Positions 1-10,854 are shown, counted from the first letter of the stretch. The stretch is 64,000 nucleotides of DNA from Kosakonia oryzendophytica (GCF_900094925.1 NZ_FMAY01000001.1:124001-188000), one strand, 5' to 3'. Notes: generated by a model from the sequence alone, not told the origin. Numbers and translations: made by a program.

Positions 1-310
1 TGATCTCCAGCATCCGCTCACGTCGGCGGGCGGAAAACACGCCATCGCAGGTATCCGCCAGACCATCAAGGTGAAAACCGCCCGTCAGCAACGCCAGTGC
101 CAGCACACAGAACAGCGCCGCCAGCGGCCCACCGCACCAGGGTTGTAGCACCACCAGCACGATGCCGCTGAGCGCGCCCAGCAGCAGCCCGACCAGCGGA
201 AAAGTCACAATGCCACGCACATAATCCGCTACATCCAGCCCCTGCACACAGCGCGCGGGCACGGGTATGCGGCTGATAAACGACAGCGTAGCGAAAAAAA
301 GCTTCATCAT
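1..310 (-). CDS. cobS: Adenosylcobinamide-GDP ribazoletransferase CobS (5' part)
   Basis: Only the first about 103 residues lie in the window; the gene continues past base 1. CobS is the inner-membrane enzyme that joins adenosylcobinamide-GDP to alpha-ribazole(-phosphate), giving adenosylcobalamin(-phosphate). The visible protein begins [18 protein letters not shown] and is hydrophobic, as expected for the first membrane segments of the family; an HLDGLADT-type segment follows near residue 80, typical of CobS. The ATG at 310 overlaps the cobU stop by four bases (ATGA), so it is translationally coupled as the last visible gene of the cbi/cob operon. cobT would be expected next, outside the window. 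Confidence 0.93.
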   Translation of the reverse strand, partial: MMKLFFATLSFISRIPVPARCVQGLDVADYVRGIVTFPLVGLLLGALSGIVLVVLQPWCGGPLAALFCVLALALLTGGFHLDGLADTCDGVFSARRRERMLEI

Positions 311-852
311 TTGATTTTGACTCCAATACCGGACACCACTAACCAGACATGATCCGCCGCCTGCGCCAACCGCTGATTCACGCGGCCAGCGATGTCACGA
401 AAGTGACGTGCCAGACGGTTTTCCGGCACGATGCCCATCCCCACTTCATTGGTCACCAGCACCACCGGCGACGGGCAGGCCGCACAGGCGGCAATCAGCA
501 TATCAATCTCTTGCTGCACCTGTGCTTCCAGCGTCGTGTAATCCCAGCTATCGGGATCGTCGGCGCCGCCATAAGCAAACAGTAGATTGGTCACCAGCGT
601 CGTGATGCACTCCAGCAACACCGCTTCATTGGGGGCATTGTCAGGGGTAATAATTTCAGCGAGCTGTTGCCATCGCTCTTCAGTGCGCCAGTGCGCCGGG
701 CGACTGTCCCGGTGATGCTGAATGCGCGCCGCCATCTCCTCATCGAAAATGTGCGAGGTAGCGATATACAACACCCCGTCGGCGCTGGCGACCAGCGACT
801 CGGCATGGCGGCTTTTGCCGCTGCGCGCACCGCCGGTAACAAGGGTTAACAT
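307..852 (-). CDS. cobU: Adenosylcobinamide kinase / adenosylcobinamide-phosphate guanylyltransferase CobU
   Basis: Bifunctional enzyme of nucleotide-loop assembly: it phosphorylates adenosylcobinamide and then transfers GMP to give adenosylcobinamide-GDP, the CobS substrate. The 181-residue length is normal. The P-loop GGARSGKS sits at residues 7-14. His46, in the IQHHRD segment, matches the histidine guanylylated in the Salmonella enzyme. The start overlaps the end of cbiP by seven bases and the stop overlaps cobS. No anomaly is seen. Confidence 0.97.
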   Translation of the reverse strand: MLTLVTGGARSGKSRHAESLVASADGVLYIATSHIFDEEMAARIQHHRDSRPAHWRTEERWQQLAEIITPDNAPNEAVLLECITTLVTNLLFAYGGADDPDSWDYTTLEAQVQQEIDMLIAACAACPSPVVLVTNEVGMGIVPENRLARHFRDIAGRVNQRLAQAADHVWLVVSGIGVKIK

Positions 853-2369
853 ACTGGCTCCTGATGTTGCTGCATAATCTGATAAATGCGTTCAATATCC
901 ACATGCTCACGCATGGCACTGGCCAGCAGATCGAACTGCTGCGCTTTATACTGCGCATAACTGACGGCAGCATCCAGCGGTGGCATGCTTTTACGCTGAC
1001 GCAGGCCGTTGATGAACGCGCGGGTAAAGGCATCGCTGTCAAACAAACCGTGCAGGTAAGTGCCGAACACCTGCCCATCGTCGCTGACTGCGCCATCCGC
1101 CACGCGCTGCCCCGCTTTGTGCAGCCACAATGCCGGACGGCACCCACTGTGCAATGTGGTTTCTCCCAGATGGATTTCGTAACCACGCAAGCCAAGCCCG
1201 GCGCAGCCCGCCATCCAGCCAGGCAACGTCTCCTGCAAGGTCGCGTCGACAAGCGTTGTGGTTTTGTCACGGGCAAAACGGGTGACGGTATCCAGCAGCC
1301 CCAGACCTGGCAATGTCCCCAGCCCGGACTCCACCTCGTCAATGATCATCTCACCAAGCATCTGATAACCGCCGCAAACGCCGATCACCGGTACGCCCGT
1401 ATGATGCGCATCCAGCACCGCTTTTGCCAGCCCGCACTCACGAAGCCAGGTTAAATCGCTAAGGGTGTTTTTACTGCCCGGCAGAATCACTGCATCGGCG
1501 CTGTGCAGCGCTTCCGGGGTGCGCACATACTGCACGCGCACATCCGGCTGGGCCGCCAGCGCGTTAAAATCGGTAAAGTTAGAAATGTGTGGCAACTGCA
1601 CCACTGCAATCTCTAACGCCCGCTCACCGGTGCGCAGATATTTACCACGCTGCAACGCCACGCCATCCTCATCTTCCAGGTCGACGTCCAACCACGGCAT
1701 CACGCCGATCACCGGCACGCCGGTCAGTGCTTCAATCTGTTTAATGCCGGGGGTAAGCAGCGCCACATCGCCGCGAAATTTATTGATAATTACCCCTTTG
1801 ACCCGCCAGCGCTCATGCTCCTGCAACAGCGCCAGCGTACCGTAAATCGCGGCAAACACGCCGCCCCGGTCGATATCTGCCACCAGGATAACCGCGCAAC
1901 CGGCCATCTCCGCCATCCCCATATTGACGATATCCCGGTCGCGCAGGTTGATCTCCGCCGGGCTACCCGCTCCTTCCAGTACCAGCGCGTCATACTCCTG
2001 TGCCAGGCTGTGATAAACATCGATAATCTGCTGGCGCAGACACGGTTTATAGTCGTGGTAGCTCACCGCGTCCATATCGGTCGCGACTTTGCCCATCAAC
2101 ACCACCTGCGCCTTGCGGTCGCTGGTGGGTTTAAGCAGCACCGGGTTCATTCGCACATCGGGGAGGATACCTGCGGCCTCGGCCTGAAATATCTGCGCAC
2201 GTCCCATCTCCTGGCCATCCGGCGTAATCCCCGAGTTGAGCGCCATATTTTGCGACTTAAACGGCGCGATCCTGAGTCCGTCCTGATGAAAAATACGGCA
2301 CAGCCCGGCGACCAGCACGCTTTTGCCCACATCCGAAGCGGTTCCTTGCAGCATAATAGCCTGCGTCAT
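846..2369 (-). CDS. cbiP: Cobyric acid synthase CbiP
   Basis: Glutamine-dependent amidotransferase that amidates the b, d, e and g carboxylates of adenosyl-cobyrinate a,c-diamide to give adenosyl-cobyric acid. At 507 residues it has the family architecture. The N-terminal dethiobiotin-synthetase-like ATPase domain has a P-loop at residues 9-17 (GTASDVGKS). The C-terminal class-I-like glutaminase domain has the nucleophile Cys332 in [11 protein letters not shown] and a late GTYLHGLFD histidine segment. The start overlaps the cbiO stop by four bases. Confidence 0.97.
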   Translation of the reverse strand: MTQAIMLQGTASDVGKSVLVAGLCRIFHQDGLRIAPFKSQNMALNSGITPDGQEMGRAQIFQAEAAGILPDVRMNPVLLKPTSDRKAQVVLMGKVATDMDAVSYHDYKPCLRQQIIDVYHSLAQEYDALVLEGAGSPAEINLRDRDIVNMGMAEMAGCAVILVADIDRGGVFAAIYGTLALLQEHERWRVKGVIINKFRGDVALLTPGIKQIEALTGVPVIGVMPWLDVDLEDEDGVALQRGKYLRTGERALEIAVVQLPHISNFTDFNALAAQPDVRVQYVRTPEALHSADAVILPGSKNTLSDLTWLRECGLAKAVLDAHHTGVPVIGVCGGYQMLGEMIIDEVESGLGTLPGLGLLDTVTRFARDKTTTLVDATLQETLPGWMAGCAGLGLRGYEIHLGETTLHSGCRPALWLHKAGQRVADGAVSDDGQVFGTYLHGLFDSDAFTRAFINGLRQRKSMPPLDAAVSYAQYKAQQFDLLASAMREHVDIERIYQIMQQHQEPVC

Positions 2370-3181
2370 GACGCCTCCTTCACCGGCATCGCCCGCATAC
2401 GGGCATAAAATTCATCTTCGCTTTTGCACAGCGGAAACCCCAACTCGCTGTGCAATTTAACCAACCACGGCTGCGTCAGCCCGGCTTCTTCTATCAGCGC
2501 CCGGCGGGCAAACACCTCGCCTGGCGCACCGTGCGTCAGCAACTCGCCGCGTCGTAGCACGTACACGGCGTCGCAGATTTCATAGATTAAATCAATGTCA
2601 TGACTGGAAATCACCACATGATTTCCTTGCGCAACAATGCGCCGGATAAGGGTCAGCATCTGCGTACGCCCGGCGGGGTCGAGCCCGGCAGTAGGTTCAT
2701 CCAGCAGCAGGTATTTTGCCTGCAACACCAACGCGCCTGCGATAGCCACGCGTTTTTTTTGCCCGTGGCTCAGGCACTGAATAGGCTGATGACGAAACGA
2801 CTGTGCATCCACCAGTGTCAACGCATCCTCTACGCGGCGGGCGATCTCGGCTTCCGGCACGCCGATATTGCGCAAACTAAAGGCAATATCGCTATCAATA
2901 TCGGTATAGAAAATTTGCTGATCGGGATCCTGAAATACGGTCGTGACCTGCTGGCGCAGCGCCAGCAGTGCGCGTTTACTGTAATCCAGCGGTTTCCCCT
3001 GCCACTGCACCGTCCCCTGTTGCGGGCGTAAAATGCCGCTCAGGTTCATAAACAGCGTGGATTTGCCGCAGCCGTTCGCACCGACCAGCCCGGTTACCGG
3101 CTGGCGGGAAAAGTCGAGGCTGAGCCCTTTCAGTATGGGTTCATCCTGGTAACGGAACCACAGGTTATCGGTGGCCAGCAT
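2366..3181 (-). CDS. cbiO: Cobalt ECF transporter ATPase CbiO
   Basis: ATP-binding subunit of the CbiMNQO cobalt importer that feeds corrin-ring synthesis. In 271 residues the ABC motifs are complete: Walker [10 protein letters not shown] at 34-42, Q-loop near 84, signature LSHGQ at 137-141, Walker B and D-loop [13 protein letters not shown] at 157-169, and the switch histidine in ISSHD. It follows cbiQ after nine bases and overlaps cbiP by four. Confidence 0.96.
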   Translation of the reverse strand: MLATDNLWFRYQDEPILKGLSLDFSRQPVTGLVGANGCGKSTLFMNLSGILRPQQGTVQWQGKPLDYSKRALLALRQQVTTVFQDPDQQIFYTDIDSDIAFSLRNIGVPEAEIARRVEDALTLVDAQSFRHQPIQCLSHGQKKRVAIAGALVLQAKYLLLDEPTAGLDPAGRTQMLTLIRRIVAQGNHVVISSHDIDLIYEICDAVYVLRRGELLTHGAPGEVFARRALIEEAGLTQPWLVKLHSELGFPLCKSEDEFYARMRAMPVKEAS

Positions 3182-3190
3182 GCCAGATCC

Positions 3191-3874
3191 TCACAGGTGA
3201 AAATCACCCTGATAAAGTTTGATATCCAGCGTGGTCGCCAGCGCTTTGTAGCGCAGCAGCACGCGGGTAAATAACAGGCTGACCAGCATCGCCAGCGAGC
3301 GGTACCCCTGGGGCAAGGTGCGGTAACCAAAACGCAGCGTCTGCGCCCGGTGAATCGCCGCCGCTTCCTCCAGCAGGATAAAGATAAAGCGCCAAATGAG
3401 CAGGATCTGTTCCGTCAACAGGCGCGGCACGTGCGCGCGCTTCAGCAACAGAATCAACTGCGGAAACGGCAGATTCAGCACCAGCCAGAAGGTCGCCGAC
3501 AGCGCCGCCAGACTACGCCACAGCGTGGCGTTCGCTGCCGCCAGCCCTTCCGGCAGCACACCAAGCCAGACGTGACCCAGTTGCACGCCGAACAGTAAAT
3601 GCAGCGGTTCTCGGGTCACACTGAACAGGATCGTTACGATGCCCACCAGTAAAAATCCCAGCGGAATTGCCATCCAGCGCAGCCAGCGCCACAGCGACAT
3701 GCGCAGCAGCCAACAGGTGAACGCCGCGATAAAAACCAGCAAAATCCCCTGTCCGAGTGGCGGCAGAGAAAACGCCAGCGCCATCATCAATAGCCAGCAG
3801 AAGAACTTGCGCTCCGGCGCGAGCGTAGCCCAACGGCTCTGGTAGCAGAGCCGATCAAGACCGTTCGCTATCAC
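3191..3874 (-). CDS. cbiQ: Cobalt ECF transporter transmembrane subunit CbiQ
   Basis: Membrane coupling subunit of the CbiMNQO cobalt importer, linking CbiO to CbiM/CbiN. The 227-residue protein begins (V/M)IANGLDRLCYQSRWA. It has several hydrophobic spans in its first half and an Ala/Arg-containing cytoplasmic stretch (ERKFF, then HVPRLL and TLPQGYRSL segments) typical of the EcfT/CbiQ family. The start is GTG and lies inside the end of cbiN (20-base overlap), implying translational coupling. Confidence 0.95.
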   Translation of the reverse strand: MIANGLDRLCYQSRWATLAPERKFFCWLLMMALAFSLPPLGQGILLVFIAAFTCWLLRMSLWRWLRWMAIPLGFLLVGIVTILFSVTREPLHLLFGVQLGHVWLGVLPEGLAAANATLWRSLAALSATFWLVLNLPFPQLILLLKRAHVPRLLTEQILLIWRFIFILLEEAAAIHRAQTLRFGYRTLPQGYRSLAMLVSLLFTRVLLRYKALATTLDIKLYQGDFHL

Positions 3875-4136
3875 GCTGTCTGCCTTTCATATAACCGAGA
3901 ATGTAGAAAATCACCGCTGCGCCAATCGAGCCTTGCAACGTAAACAGCAGGCTTTCGATCTCGCCGCTTGCCGGTTTATACAGCGGCTGGAACCACGGCT
4001 GGTAATGCGGCGCAACCGCCTGGATCTGGCTTTCCGCTTGCCCATCGGAACCACCGTATTCGCCGCCATGGTCGATAAAGAAAGGCATGATCACCAGAGC
4101 AATCACCATCGCCAGTAAAATCAGGGTCTTTTTCAT
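3855..4136 (-). CDS. cbiN: Cobalt transport protein CbiN
   Basis: Small accessory membrane subunit of the cobalt ECF importer. The 93 residues show the expected two membrane spans, one at the extreme N-terminus (TLILLAMVIALVIMPFF) and one near residues 65-83 (FTLQGSIGAAVIFYILGYM). A periplasmic loop lies between them with the family DGQAE...PWFQPLYKPASGEIESLLF pattern. It starts one base after the cbiM stop. Confidence 0.95.
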   Translation of the reverse strand: MKKTLILLAMVIALVIMPFFIDHGGEYGGSDGQAESQIQAVAPHYQPWFQPLYKPASGEIESLLFTLQGSIGAAVIFYILGYMKGRQRDSERS

Positions 4137-4137
4137 C

Positions 4138-4872
4138 TTACTCCTCCTGTGAGGTAATAAGCTGTCGCCGGGTAAGCTGATCGTCGATCATCACGGTCAG
4201 CAGCCCTTCAGCAATGGCAATGGGGATTTGCGTCAGGCAGAAGATGCCCATAAATTTCACCACCGATCCGGTCATCCCGTGCAACGGATCCGGAAAGGCG
4301 ACACCCAGTTGCACCGATGTCACGAAATAGGTCACCAGATCGGCGAGCATGGCACAGAGAAACACCGCCACATCACGGCGGAATCCCGCACGGCAAGCCA
4401 GTTTCCACACCAGGTAGCCCGCCACCGGACCAATCACTGCCATCGACATGCCGTTAGCGCCAAGCGTGGTTAATCCGCCGTGCGCCAGCAAGAGTGCCTG
4501 AAACAGCAGCACAATCGCACCAAGGACCGCCACCACGCCCGGACCAAACAGAATCACCGCCAGCCCCACGCCAGTTGGATGGGAACAACTGCCGGTCACC
4601 GAGGGAATTTTCAGCGCCGACAAGACAAAAATAAACGCGCCACACAGCGCCAGCAGCACTTTCTGGTTGGTGTCATCCGCGACAATGCGGCGCAAGCGCA
4701 CCAGTCCGTACCACAGGCAGGGCAGGAATAACAGCCACCAGGCCAGCGCCCACATTGGCGGCAGGAAACCTTCCATGATGTGCATGGCAAACGCCTCCTG
4801 CGGCACCACCATCAGCAACATGGCGGCGGCGAGGCCACTGAAGGACAACGGTTTCAGTTGGTGCACTTTCAT
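4138..4872 (-). CDS. cbiM: Cobalt ECF transporter substrate-capture subunit CbiM
   Basis: Substrate-binding membrane subunit of CbiMNQO. The start is set at ATG 4872 ([13 protein letters not shown]), which overlaps the cbiL stop as ATGA and gives 244 residues; an upstream in-frame ATG at 4884 is less likely. A signal-like segment ends at AFA (residue 29), so the mature protein would start [10 protein letters not shown]. That N-terminal Met-His motif takes part in metal binding in the CbiM/NikM family. Several membrane spans follow, with a conserved [17 protein letters not shown] segment. Confidence 0.95.
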   Translation of the reverse strand: MKVHQLKPLSFSGLAAAMLLMVVPQEAFAMHIMEGFLPPMWALAWWLLFLPCLWYGLVRLRRIVADDTNQKVLLALCGAFIFVLSALKIPSVTGSCSHPTGVGLAVILFGPGVVAVLGAIVLLFQALLLAHGGLTTLGANGMSMAVIGPVAGYLVWKLACRAGFRRDVAVFLCAMLADLVTYFVTSVQLGVAFPDPLHGMTGSVVKFMGIFCLTQIPIAIAEGLLTVMIDDQLTRRQLITSQEE

Positions 4873-5579
4873 ACCCTCACCCACTGTTTATTGACCAGGA
4901 TAGTCGAAAAATAGGGTAGCGGCTGATCGTCGCTAACCTCACACAGATGCCGCCAAGATTGCTCTCCCGGTAGCGTGGCTTCCGACATCATCAGGGCGCA
5001 GTTGAGCAAGCCCGCCTCATGCAGCAACGTTTTGATGCGGGCAAAACGGCCATACACTTTCATCAGCACCAGGCTGTCGTGCTGCTGTAACGCCTGCCGG
5101 ATATCACTCTCCGGCGCGGTGCAGGAGAGAACCGCCAGCGACTGCTGCTCCATGGCCAGCGGCGTCTGTGTGCGCGCGGCAATGGCGGCAAACGATGTCA
5201 CGCCAGGGACGATCTCCACGTGTTCCGGGTGTTGCAGGCGTTGCAACAAAAACACCCAGGTGCTGAATAACATCGCATCGCCAAGGGTAATAAAACCGAC
5301 CTGCTTACCGGCCTGCACTTCCGCGTCCAGCGCGGCGGCAACCTCATTCCACACGGCTTCTTTTTCCGCGCTGTCGGCGCTCATTGGGAAATGGCAACAG
5401 CGCACGTCAGTCTGTTCGCCCAGGTATTCCCGCACAATGGAGAGTGCCAGGCTGTCTCCCCCTTTGCGCCCGGCAGGGGCATAGAGCACATCCAGGTTAC
5501 CGAGGATACGCGCGCCGCGCACGGTGATCAGATCCGCCGCGCCAGGACCGGTGCTCAGGGCGTAAAGTTTGCCGCTCAT
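4869..5579 (-). CDS. cbiL: Cobalt-precorrin-2 C20-methyltransferase CbiL
   Basis: SAM-dependent tetrapyrrole methylase acting at C20 of cobalt-factor II/precorrin-2 at the start of the anaerobic branch. The start ATG 5579 ([17 protein letters not shown]) gives 236 residues and overlaps the cbiK stop as ATGA; a longer frame upstream is non-homologous. The N-terminal GPG motif (STGPGAAD), the TLGDAMLFS segment and VPGVTSFAA are characteristic of the TP-methylase fold. Confidence 0.96.
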   Translation of the reverse strand: MSGKLYALSTGPGAADLITVRGARILGNLDVLYAPAGRKGGDSLALSIVREYLGEQTDVRCCHFPMSADSAEKEAVWNEVAAALDAEVQAGKQVGFITLGDAMLFSTWVFLLQRLQHPEHVEIVPGVTSFAAIAARTQTPLAMEQQSLAVLSCTAPESDIRQALQQHDSLVLMKVYGRFARIKTLLHEAGLLNCALMMSEATLPGEQSWRHLCEVSDDQPLPYFSTILVNKQWVRV

Positions 5580-6370
5580 GCTGCGGCCTCCAGCGTCTGC
5601 GCCAGCGCCTGTTGCAGATGGCGGACAAACATCGCCCGCACATCGGCGTTTTCCCCCAAGCCTTGCAACCACGGTGTGGCGGCAATACCAACCCGTTCAA
5701 ACTGCGTTTTCCAGGAGTCGTCATCGTCAGACGCCATATCGTTAATCGCGTGATCGCCTGCCACCAGCATCAGCGGCATCAGGTGGACGGCGTTGACCCC
5801 TTCATGGCGCAACCCATCAATCAGCAGATCGATCTCCGGGTAACTCTCCACCGCGCCAACCCGCGCAGGAAAACGATGAGCGGCCATCATATGGTCGAGA
5901 CAGGCGTACGCGGAAAACGCGTGATGACTGGCACCATGGCCCATAAACACCACTCGCTCATTCGGGCCAACCTGTGGCATCTGGCGGGATAGTGCCTGCA
6001 TCAGATGCAGATAATCGTCATGACTGCTGAGCAGCGGCGCGCCAATCACCAGCCGTTGAAACAGCGGGCGCAGGCTCTGCACTTCGCGGACAATTTTTTC
6101 GTACTCATCACCGTTAATGATGTGCAATGACTGGATCGCCACATCCTGGTAGCCCGCGTCAGCGAGTTTTTGCAGCGCCTGCAATGGGGTATCGATATGC
6201 AGGTTGTCGCGCTGTTTCAGTTTGCGGATGATCATGCCGGAGGTGAACGCACGAAACAGCGTGCGCTCCGGGCAACTGGCCGCCAGCTCACGCTCACAGG
6301 CAACAATATTTTTCTCACACGTGTCGTGATAACTGGTGCCAAAGCTCACCACTAAAAGTGCTTTTTTCAT
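5576..6370 (-). CDS. cbiK: Anaerobic sirohydrochlorin cobaltochelatase CbiK
   Basis: Inserts Co2+ into sirohydrochlorin, the committing step of the anaerobic pathway. The start ATG 6370 (MKKALLVVSFGTSYHDTC) gives 264 residues, the usual CbiK length; a longer upstream frame is spurious. The metal-handling residues described for Salmonella CbiK fall at the same positions: His145 (VFMGHGASHH), His207 (VAGDHAIND) and Glu89 (NGDEY). It lies between cbiJ and cbiL. Confidence 0.97.
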   Translation of the reverse strand: MKKALLVVSFGTSYHDTCEKNIVACERELAASCPERTLFRAFTSGMIIRKLKQRDNLHIDTPLQALQKLADAGYQDVAIQSLHIINGDEYEKIVREVQSLRPLFQRLVIGAPLLSSHDDYLHLMQALSRQMPQVGPNERVVFMGHGASHHAFSAYACLDHMMAAHRFPARVGAVESYPEIDLLIDGLRHEGVNAVHLMPLMLVAGDHAINDMASDDDDSWKTQFERVGIAATPWLQGLGENADVRAMFVRHLQQALAQTLEAAA

Positions 6371-6380
6371 TCTGTTCTCC

Positions 6381-7166
6381 TCACTGTGTCGCCAGCCAGC
6401 GTCGCAACCGCCGTGAAAATGCGTCCTGACTGTCCAGTCTCTCTTCGCCCACCACGACTGTCTGCGGACGGGTAATAACAATGCACGGAATGCCGGCTGC
6501 AAGTGCAGGCTCTATTTTTTCCAGGTACCCCCCTTCTGCACCGGAGGCTTTGGTGATCATCACTTCGACCCGGTACTGGCGGTAAAAGGCGGCGTTAAAC
6601 TCCGCGCTGAACGGACCGCAGAGCGCAAAAATATCGCCCACGCCAAAGCCCTGCGCCGCACAATGCGCCACCACGTCCGGCACCGGCAACACCCGCGCCA
6701 GCAGCGTTTTGCCCGGTAATCCCTCGCGCCAGCGCGCCAGATCTTTACTGCCGGTGGTGAGCAAAATGCGCTCGCCCAGCTCACGGGCTTTCTCACAGGC
6801 GTCTTCCAGCGAGGCAACATAAAACAACAACGGATGCGTTAAATCCGGCACCTGCTCCGGACGCTGGTAGCGGCTTAACAACACCTGCGCCTGTTCACAG
6901 GCATGGGCAATATTGCGGCTTACCACATCAGCGTAAGGGTGAGAGGCATCAATCACCCAGCGGGTGCGATTTTGTTGCAACCAGTCCACCATCTCGCTCG
7001 GTTCCATGCGGCCGCAACGCACCTGACCGCGAATATTCCCCGCCAGTTGTTGCCCGGCTGGCGTCGCCACCGACAGCGTGTACTCCACACCCGCCGCGTC
7101 CAGTTGCTGGCAAATCTGCCGCGCATCGCTGGTTCCGCCAATCACCAGCACGTCGCCCGCCTTCAC
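6381..7166 (-). CDS. cbiJ: Cobalt-precorrin-6A reductase CbiJ
   Basis: NAD(P)H-dependent reductase converting cobalt-precorrin-6A to cobalt-precorrin-6B. It is 261 residues long. The N-terminal nucleotide-binding motif VIGGTSDARQI spans about residues 8-18. The family segments VIDASHPYA (about 70-78) and LLTTGSKDLARW are present. The start overlaps the cbiH stop by four bases. Confidence 0.95.
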   Translation of the reverse strand: MKAGDVLVIGGTSDARQICQQLDAAGVEYTLSVATPAGQQLAGNIRGQVRCGRMEPSEMVDWLQQNRTRWVIDASHPYADVVSRNIAHACEQAQVLLSRYQRPEQVPDLTHPLLFYVASLEDACEKARELGERILLTTGSKDLARWREGLPGKTLLARVLPVPDVVAHCAAQGFGVGDIFALCGPFSAEFNAAFYRQYRVEVMITKASGAEGGYLEKIEPALAAGIPCIVITRPQTVVVGEERLDSQDAFSRRLRRWLATQ

Positions 7167-7888
7167 AGGCTGTAGCCTCGCGGGGTGATCATCAGCCCGT
7201 TTTGCACATAGGTGGCGCGGTTGCCGACGATCACCAGGCTGGTCATATCAACAGGTTCAAAGTCCATCGTGCCCAGCGTAGTCAGCCACTTCTCCTCTTT
7301 TTTCCGCCCGGCGGATTTCACCACACCAACCGGGGTATCTGCGTGTTTACTGGCCGCCAACAGGTCAAACGCGCGTGCCAGGTGGCCTTCACGGCCCCGG
7401 CTGCGCGGGTTGTAGAAACAGATCACAAAGTCCGCTTCACCGGCAGCAACGATACGCTTTTCAATCACTGACCATGGCGTCATCAAATCGCTGAGACTGA
7501 TATGGCAGAAGTCATGCATCAACGGTGCGCCAAGCAATGCGGCGGCAGCGATACTGGCGGTCATACCCGGTACCAGACGGACGTCCACATCCCGTTGTTG
7601 TTTGCCGACCAGCTCCAGCACCAGCCCGGCCATACCGTATATCCCGGCGTCGCCGCTGCTGATCAGCGCCACGTTATGCCCGGCCTGCGCCAGTTCAATC
7701 GCCGCCTGGCAGCGTTCGATCTCTTTGCACATGCCGGTTTTGATCACCTGTTTATCACCGGTAAAGGCTTTCACCAGATGGGTGTAGGTTTTATAACCAA
7801 CAACGATGTCCGCCGCTTGCAACGCTTCGACCGCTTCCATGGTCATCATTGCCTGTGAGCCAGGGCCAATCCCGATTACCGTTAACAT
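7163..7888 (-). CDS. cbiH: Cobalt-precorrin-3 C17-methyltransferase CbiH
   Basis: SAM-dependent methylase that methylates C17 and closes the ring-contraction step, giving cobalt-precorrin-4. It is 241 residues, with the TP-methylase motifs GIGPGSQAMMT at the N-terminus, SSGDAGIYGMAG near 77-88 and VPGMTASIAAAALLG near 104-118. The ATG at 7888 shares one base with the cbiG stop (TGATG), so translation is tightly coupled. Confidence 0.96.
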   Translation of the reverse strand: MLTVIGIGPGSQAMMTMEAVEALQAADIVVGYKTYTHLVKAFTGDKQVIKTGMCKEIERCQAAIELAQAGHNVALISSGDAGIYGMAGLVLELVGKQQRDVDVRLVPGMTASIAAAALLGAPLMHDFCHISLSDLMTPWSVIEKRIVAAGEADFVICFYNPRSRGREGHLARAFDLLAASKHADTPVGVVKSAGRKKEEKWLTTLGTMDFEPVDMTSLVIVGNRATYVQNGLMITPRGYSL

Positions 7889-8943
7889 CAGTGTGAAACT
7901 CCCAAAGTAATAGTCACGCCCTGCTCGCGCAGGGTCTCGCCCACCAGTTGCCCCTGACTCATCAGCCAGGCTGCCGGGCCGGAAACGCTCCCGACACCGG
8001 CGGTTTGCCGCACAAATTCGGAGGCGGGAAAATGGTGTTCGTGCTGACGCAGCATGTCAGCGCTGAACACTTCAAACGGCACATGCAGGCTTTGCGCAAG
8101 CTGCACCAGCCCTTGCTCATCTTGTTTAAGCGTGATGCTTCCCACCGCGCGTAGCGCCAGCGGATCGAAAGCGTGTGCATGCAGTTGCCGCTGCAACAAC
8201 AACGACAACAGCGCAAACGGCGTATCCCGCCGACAGCCAATGCCCGCCACCACGCGCCTGGGCACCAGCTTGTAGACCGGTAGTGAAAGCGCAGGTAACT
8301 CAGCCTGCGTCGTCACACAGACCAATGCATCCAGCTCCGGTAACGCGTCCAGATCCGCCACCGTAATAAAGCCACGCGTATCACAGCCTGCAACGTCTTC
8401 GCGCATTGGTGCGTCGCACCACAGGCCGATGCGTTTACCACTCACCAGCATGTGGTTGATGGTCTTTACCGCCGGGCGGAAGCCATCCATCCGCGCGTCA
8501 AGCTGGCTTGCCAGCATATCCAGCGCCGCCAGTTCGTTAACATCTGTGGCGGTGGTGATCACCGGATCGGCGTCCAGCACCCCGGCCAGATAGCGCGCCA
8601 GCGCATTGGCCCCGCCGTAGTGCCCGGAAAGCAGGCTGATCACATGCTGCCCGCGCTCATCAATCACGATCACCGCCGGATCAAAAAATTTGTCATTGAC
8701 CAGCGGCGCGATAACGCGCACGGCGATGCCCGTCGCGCCAATAAAAATCACCGCCGAAGAGTGGCTGAACGCCTCACGCAAGGTCTGTGCGAAACCGCCT
8801 TCAAAGGGCGCAAACCCCTCCCTTTGCAGCTTCTCACTGGTAAAGCAGGTCATCGGCAGCGCCGGTTTCAGGCGCTCAGCCAGCGCCATACCGCCGGGCG
8901 TCAGGCAAAACAGCGCAATGGATTCAGGCTTTACGGTATTCAT
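7888..8943 (-). CDS. cbiG: Cobalt-precorrin-5A hydrolase CbiG
   Basis: Opens the delta-lactone of cobalt-precorrin-5A and removes the C2 unit as acetaldehyde. The start is set at ATG 8943 ([18 protein letters not shown]), giving 351 residues as in Salmonella; the open frame runs six codons further upstream. N-terminal, linker and C-terminal CbiG domains follow in order, with [10 protein letters not shown] and [10 protein letters not shown] segments in the first and [12 protein letters not shown] opening the last. It overlaps the end of cbiF by 20 bases. Confidence 0.95.
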   Translation of the reverse strand: MNTVKPESIALFCLTPGGMALAERLKPALPMTCFTSEKLQREGFAPFEGGFAQTLREAFSHSSAVIFIGATGIAVRVIAPLVNDKFFDPAVIVIDERGQHVISLLSGHYGGANALARYLAGVLDADPVITTATDVNELAALDMLASQLDARMDGFRPAVKTINHMLVSGKRIGLWCDAPMREDVAGCDTRGFITVADLDALPELDALVCVTTQAELPALSLPVYKLVPRRVVAGIGCRRDTPFALLSLLLQRQLHAHAFDPLALRAVGSITLKQDEQGLVQLAQSLHVPFEVFSADMLRQHEHHFPASEFVRQTAGVGSVSGPAAWLMSQGQLVGETLREQGVTITLGVSH

Positions 8944-9697
8944 GGCTAAAGTCCGCCGCATAGAGCCGGGAGTAGTGATACTCCTCCCCCAGAAACGCGC
9001 CCACGAGGATCAACGCGGTTTTGCGGATCCCGGACTCGCGTACCTTGTCGCCGATGTCGGCCAGCGTGCCGCGTACGGTCTGGCTCTCCGGCCATGTCGC
9101 TTTGTAAATAACGGCGACAGGCGTAGTGTGTGGATAGCCACCTTCGATCAATCGCTCCGCCACGCGGTGAATGCGTTGTACGGAGAGGTAAATCGCCATG
9201 GAGGTCTGATGAGTGGCGAACGACTCCAGCTGTTCGCGTGGCGGCACCGGCGTACGCCCTTCCAGGCGGGTGATGATCAGGCTCTGCGACACCTCCGGCA
9301 CGGTGTACTCCACCCCCAATTCCGCCGCCGCGCCCAAAAACGCACTGACGCCCGGGACCACCTGCCAGCGGATACCACGGCGGGTTAACACTTCGCCCTG
9401 CTCGCGCACTGAGCCATACAGCGAAACATCGCCGGTTTGCAGCCGCACCACCACTTTTCCGGCTTTAACCCCGGCTTCCATCAGATCGATAATCTGCTCA
9501 AGGTGCAGTTCAGCGCTGTCATAGCACTCGGCATCCGCCGGGCAATAGTCCAGCAGTTCGGTGTTGATCAACGACCCGGCGTAAATCACCACCTGCGCCT
9601 GTTGCAACAACCGGTAGCCTTTGAGCGTAATCAGTTCCTTATCGCCCGGCCCCGCGCCAACAAACCAGACGGTATGCGCCTCCACGGTCTCAGCCAT
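8924..9697 (-). CDS. cbiF: Cobalt-precorrin-4 C11-methyltransferase CbiF
   Basis: SAM-dependent TP-methylase of the anaerobic corrin pathway acting at C11. It is 257 residues, with [15 protein letters not shown] at the N-terminus, the family motif YAGSLIN near 40-46, [10 protein letters not shown] and [12 protein letters not shown], and a downstream [12 protein letters not shown] segment. The ATG start at 9697 overlaps the end of cbiT by eight bases. Confidence 0.97.
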   Translation of the reverse strand: MAETVEAHTVWFVGAGPGDKELITLKGYRLLQQAQVVIYAGSLINTELLDYCPADAECYDSAELHLEQIIDLMEAGVKAGKVVVRLQTGDVSLYGSVREQGEVLTRRGIRWQVVPGVSAFLGAAAELGVEYTVPEVSQSLIITRLEGRTPVPPREQLESFATHQTSMAIYLSVQRIHRVAERLIEGGYPHTTPVAVIYKATWPESQTVRGTLADIGDKVRESGIRKTALILVGAFLGEEYHYSRLYAADFSHEYRKA

Positions 9698-10259
9698 GGT
9701 GTTTCTCCTTTTCGCAGGAAATCAAATAAACGGGATTATTCGGTTTGAAGTAGTGACCACTGCCAAGCCCGGTGAGCCGGGAGACCTGGATCTGCTGGCA
9801 CTCCAGTGCGGCTACATGGCGGGCGGCAAGGTGCGACAGTGCAGTGTTGAGGTTTTCCTGCAGGATAAAGGTCATCACCAGTCGGCCTCCGGGATTCAGT
9901 TGCGCCAGCGACCAGTCAATCAGTTGCGTCAGGTTGCCGCCGCTGCCGCCCATAAACACGGCGTCTGCCGGTTGTTCAACAAACAACGGTGCGACTCCGG
10001 AAACAATGGCAATGTTGCGGCAGCCAAAATGCAGGCAGTTCTCTTCCAGCAGCCCAAGCGCTGCCGGGCTGCGCTCAATGGCGGTCACCCGCAACTGTGG
10101 ATGAGTGAGCGCCGCTTCAATACTGACGCTGCCGGTTCCCGCGCCTATATCGATCAGGTGGCGCGCCTGTTGTAGATCCAGCTTTGACAGCGCCAGCGCA
10201 CGCACCGCCTCTTTGGTCATCGGCACCTTTTCACCGCGAATAAACAGCTCATCTTTCAT
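9690..10259 (-). CDS. cbiT: Cobalt-precorrin-6B C15-methyltransferase (decarboxylating) CbiT
   Basis: Methylates C15 and decarboxylates the acetate side chain at C12. The 189-residue protein is a class I (Rossmann) methyltransferase with the SAM loop [10 protein letters not shown] at residues 37-46, preceded by the typical [19 protein letters not shown]-terminus. [11 protein letters not shown] motif lies in the second half. It works with CbiE, whose gene overlaps its start by 11 bases; in other bacteria the two are fused as CobL. Confidence 0.97.
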   Translation of the reverse strand: MKDELFIRGEKVPMTKEAVRALALSKLDLQQARHLIDIGAGTGSVSIEAALTHPQLRVTAIERSPAALGLLEENCLHFGCRNIAIVSGVAPLFVEQPADAVFMGGSGGNLTQLIDWSLAQLNPGGRLVMTFILQENLNTALSHLAARHVAALECQQIQVSRLTGLGSGHYFKPNNPVYLISCEKEKHHG

Positions 10260-10854
10260 TGAGGATCACCACCACATTCATCTCGTATTGCGCGTGAACA
10301 TCCGCTGGCCGTAACCACTGGATACGTTCGTTGTCCATGCCAAGATTTTCGCCAATCACCAGCCAACGATCGGCGGCACCACGGGCGATAAGCGCATCGG
10401 CAATGACTTTCGGACCACAGCGCGCGTCGGTGACCATCGCCACTTTGGGTTCGCGGGCAAGCCGATCAAAATCCACCTCACGCCCGTGGCTGCTGGTCAG
10501 CCAGATGTCGTTCATGTCGATCCCGGTGCGCGAGCAAAGGTACTGCGCGGCGCTGATGCCGGGGATAATCTGTAACTGCGCAATGCCAAAGTGCGCGACC
10601 AGCCGGGTACCGATGCCGTAAAACAGCGGATCGCCGGAGGCCAGCACCACCACCCGTCGCGCTGTCTGTTGCTCCAGCCAGGCAAGCAGCGCGGGGATAT
10701 CGCTATCCAGCGCACGCACTTCTCCGCCAAATGTCGGAAATTGCGCCAGATGGCGCTTGCCACCGACCAGCACATCCGCCTGCGCCACGGCCTCTAACGC
10801 CTGCGGCGTCATCAGGGCAAGATGGCCCGGCCCCATACCGGCTACTGTCAGCAT
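10249..10854 (-). CDS. cbiE: Cobalt-precorrin-7 C5-methyltransferase CbiE
   Basis: SAM-dependent TP-methylase methylating C5. It is 201 residues, with [11 protein letters not shown] at the N-terminus, [12 protein letters not shown] near 72-83 and [14 protein letters not shown] near 97-110. It overlaps cbiT downstream and cbiD upstream (seven bases), matching the D-E-T block of the Salmonella operon. Confidence 0.96.
   Translation of the reverse strand: MLTVAGMGPGHLALMTPQALEAVAQADVLVGGKRHLAQFPTFGGEVRALDSDIPALLAWLEQQTARRVVVLASGDPLFYGIGTRLVAHFGIAQLQIIPGISAAQYLCSRTGIDMNDIWLTSSHGREVDFDRLAREPKVAMVTDARCGPKVIADALIARGAADRWLVIGENLGMDNERIQWLRPADVHAQYEMNVVVILNER

Noticed and set aside
66-326. A short minus-strand frame overlapping cobS
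   Set aside because: It is out of frame with cobS, whose own frame (ATG 310) gives the expected hydrophobic CobS N-terminus.
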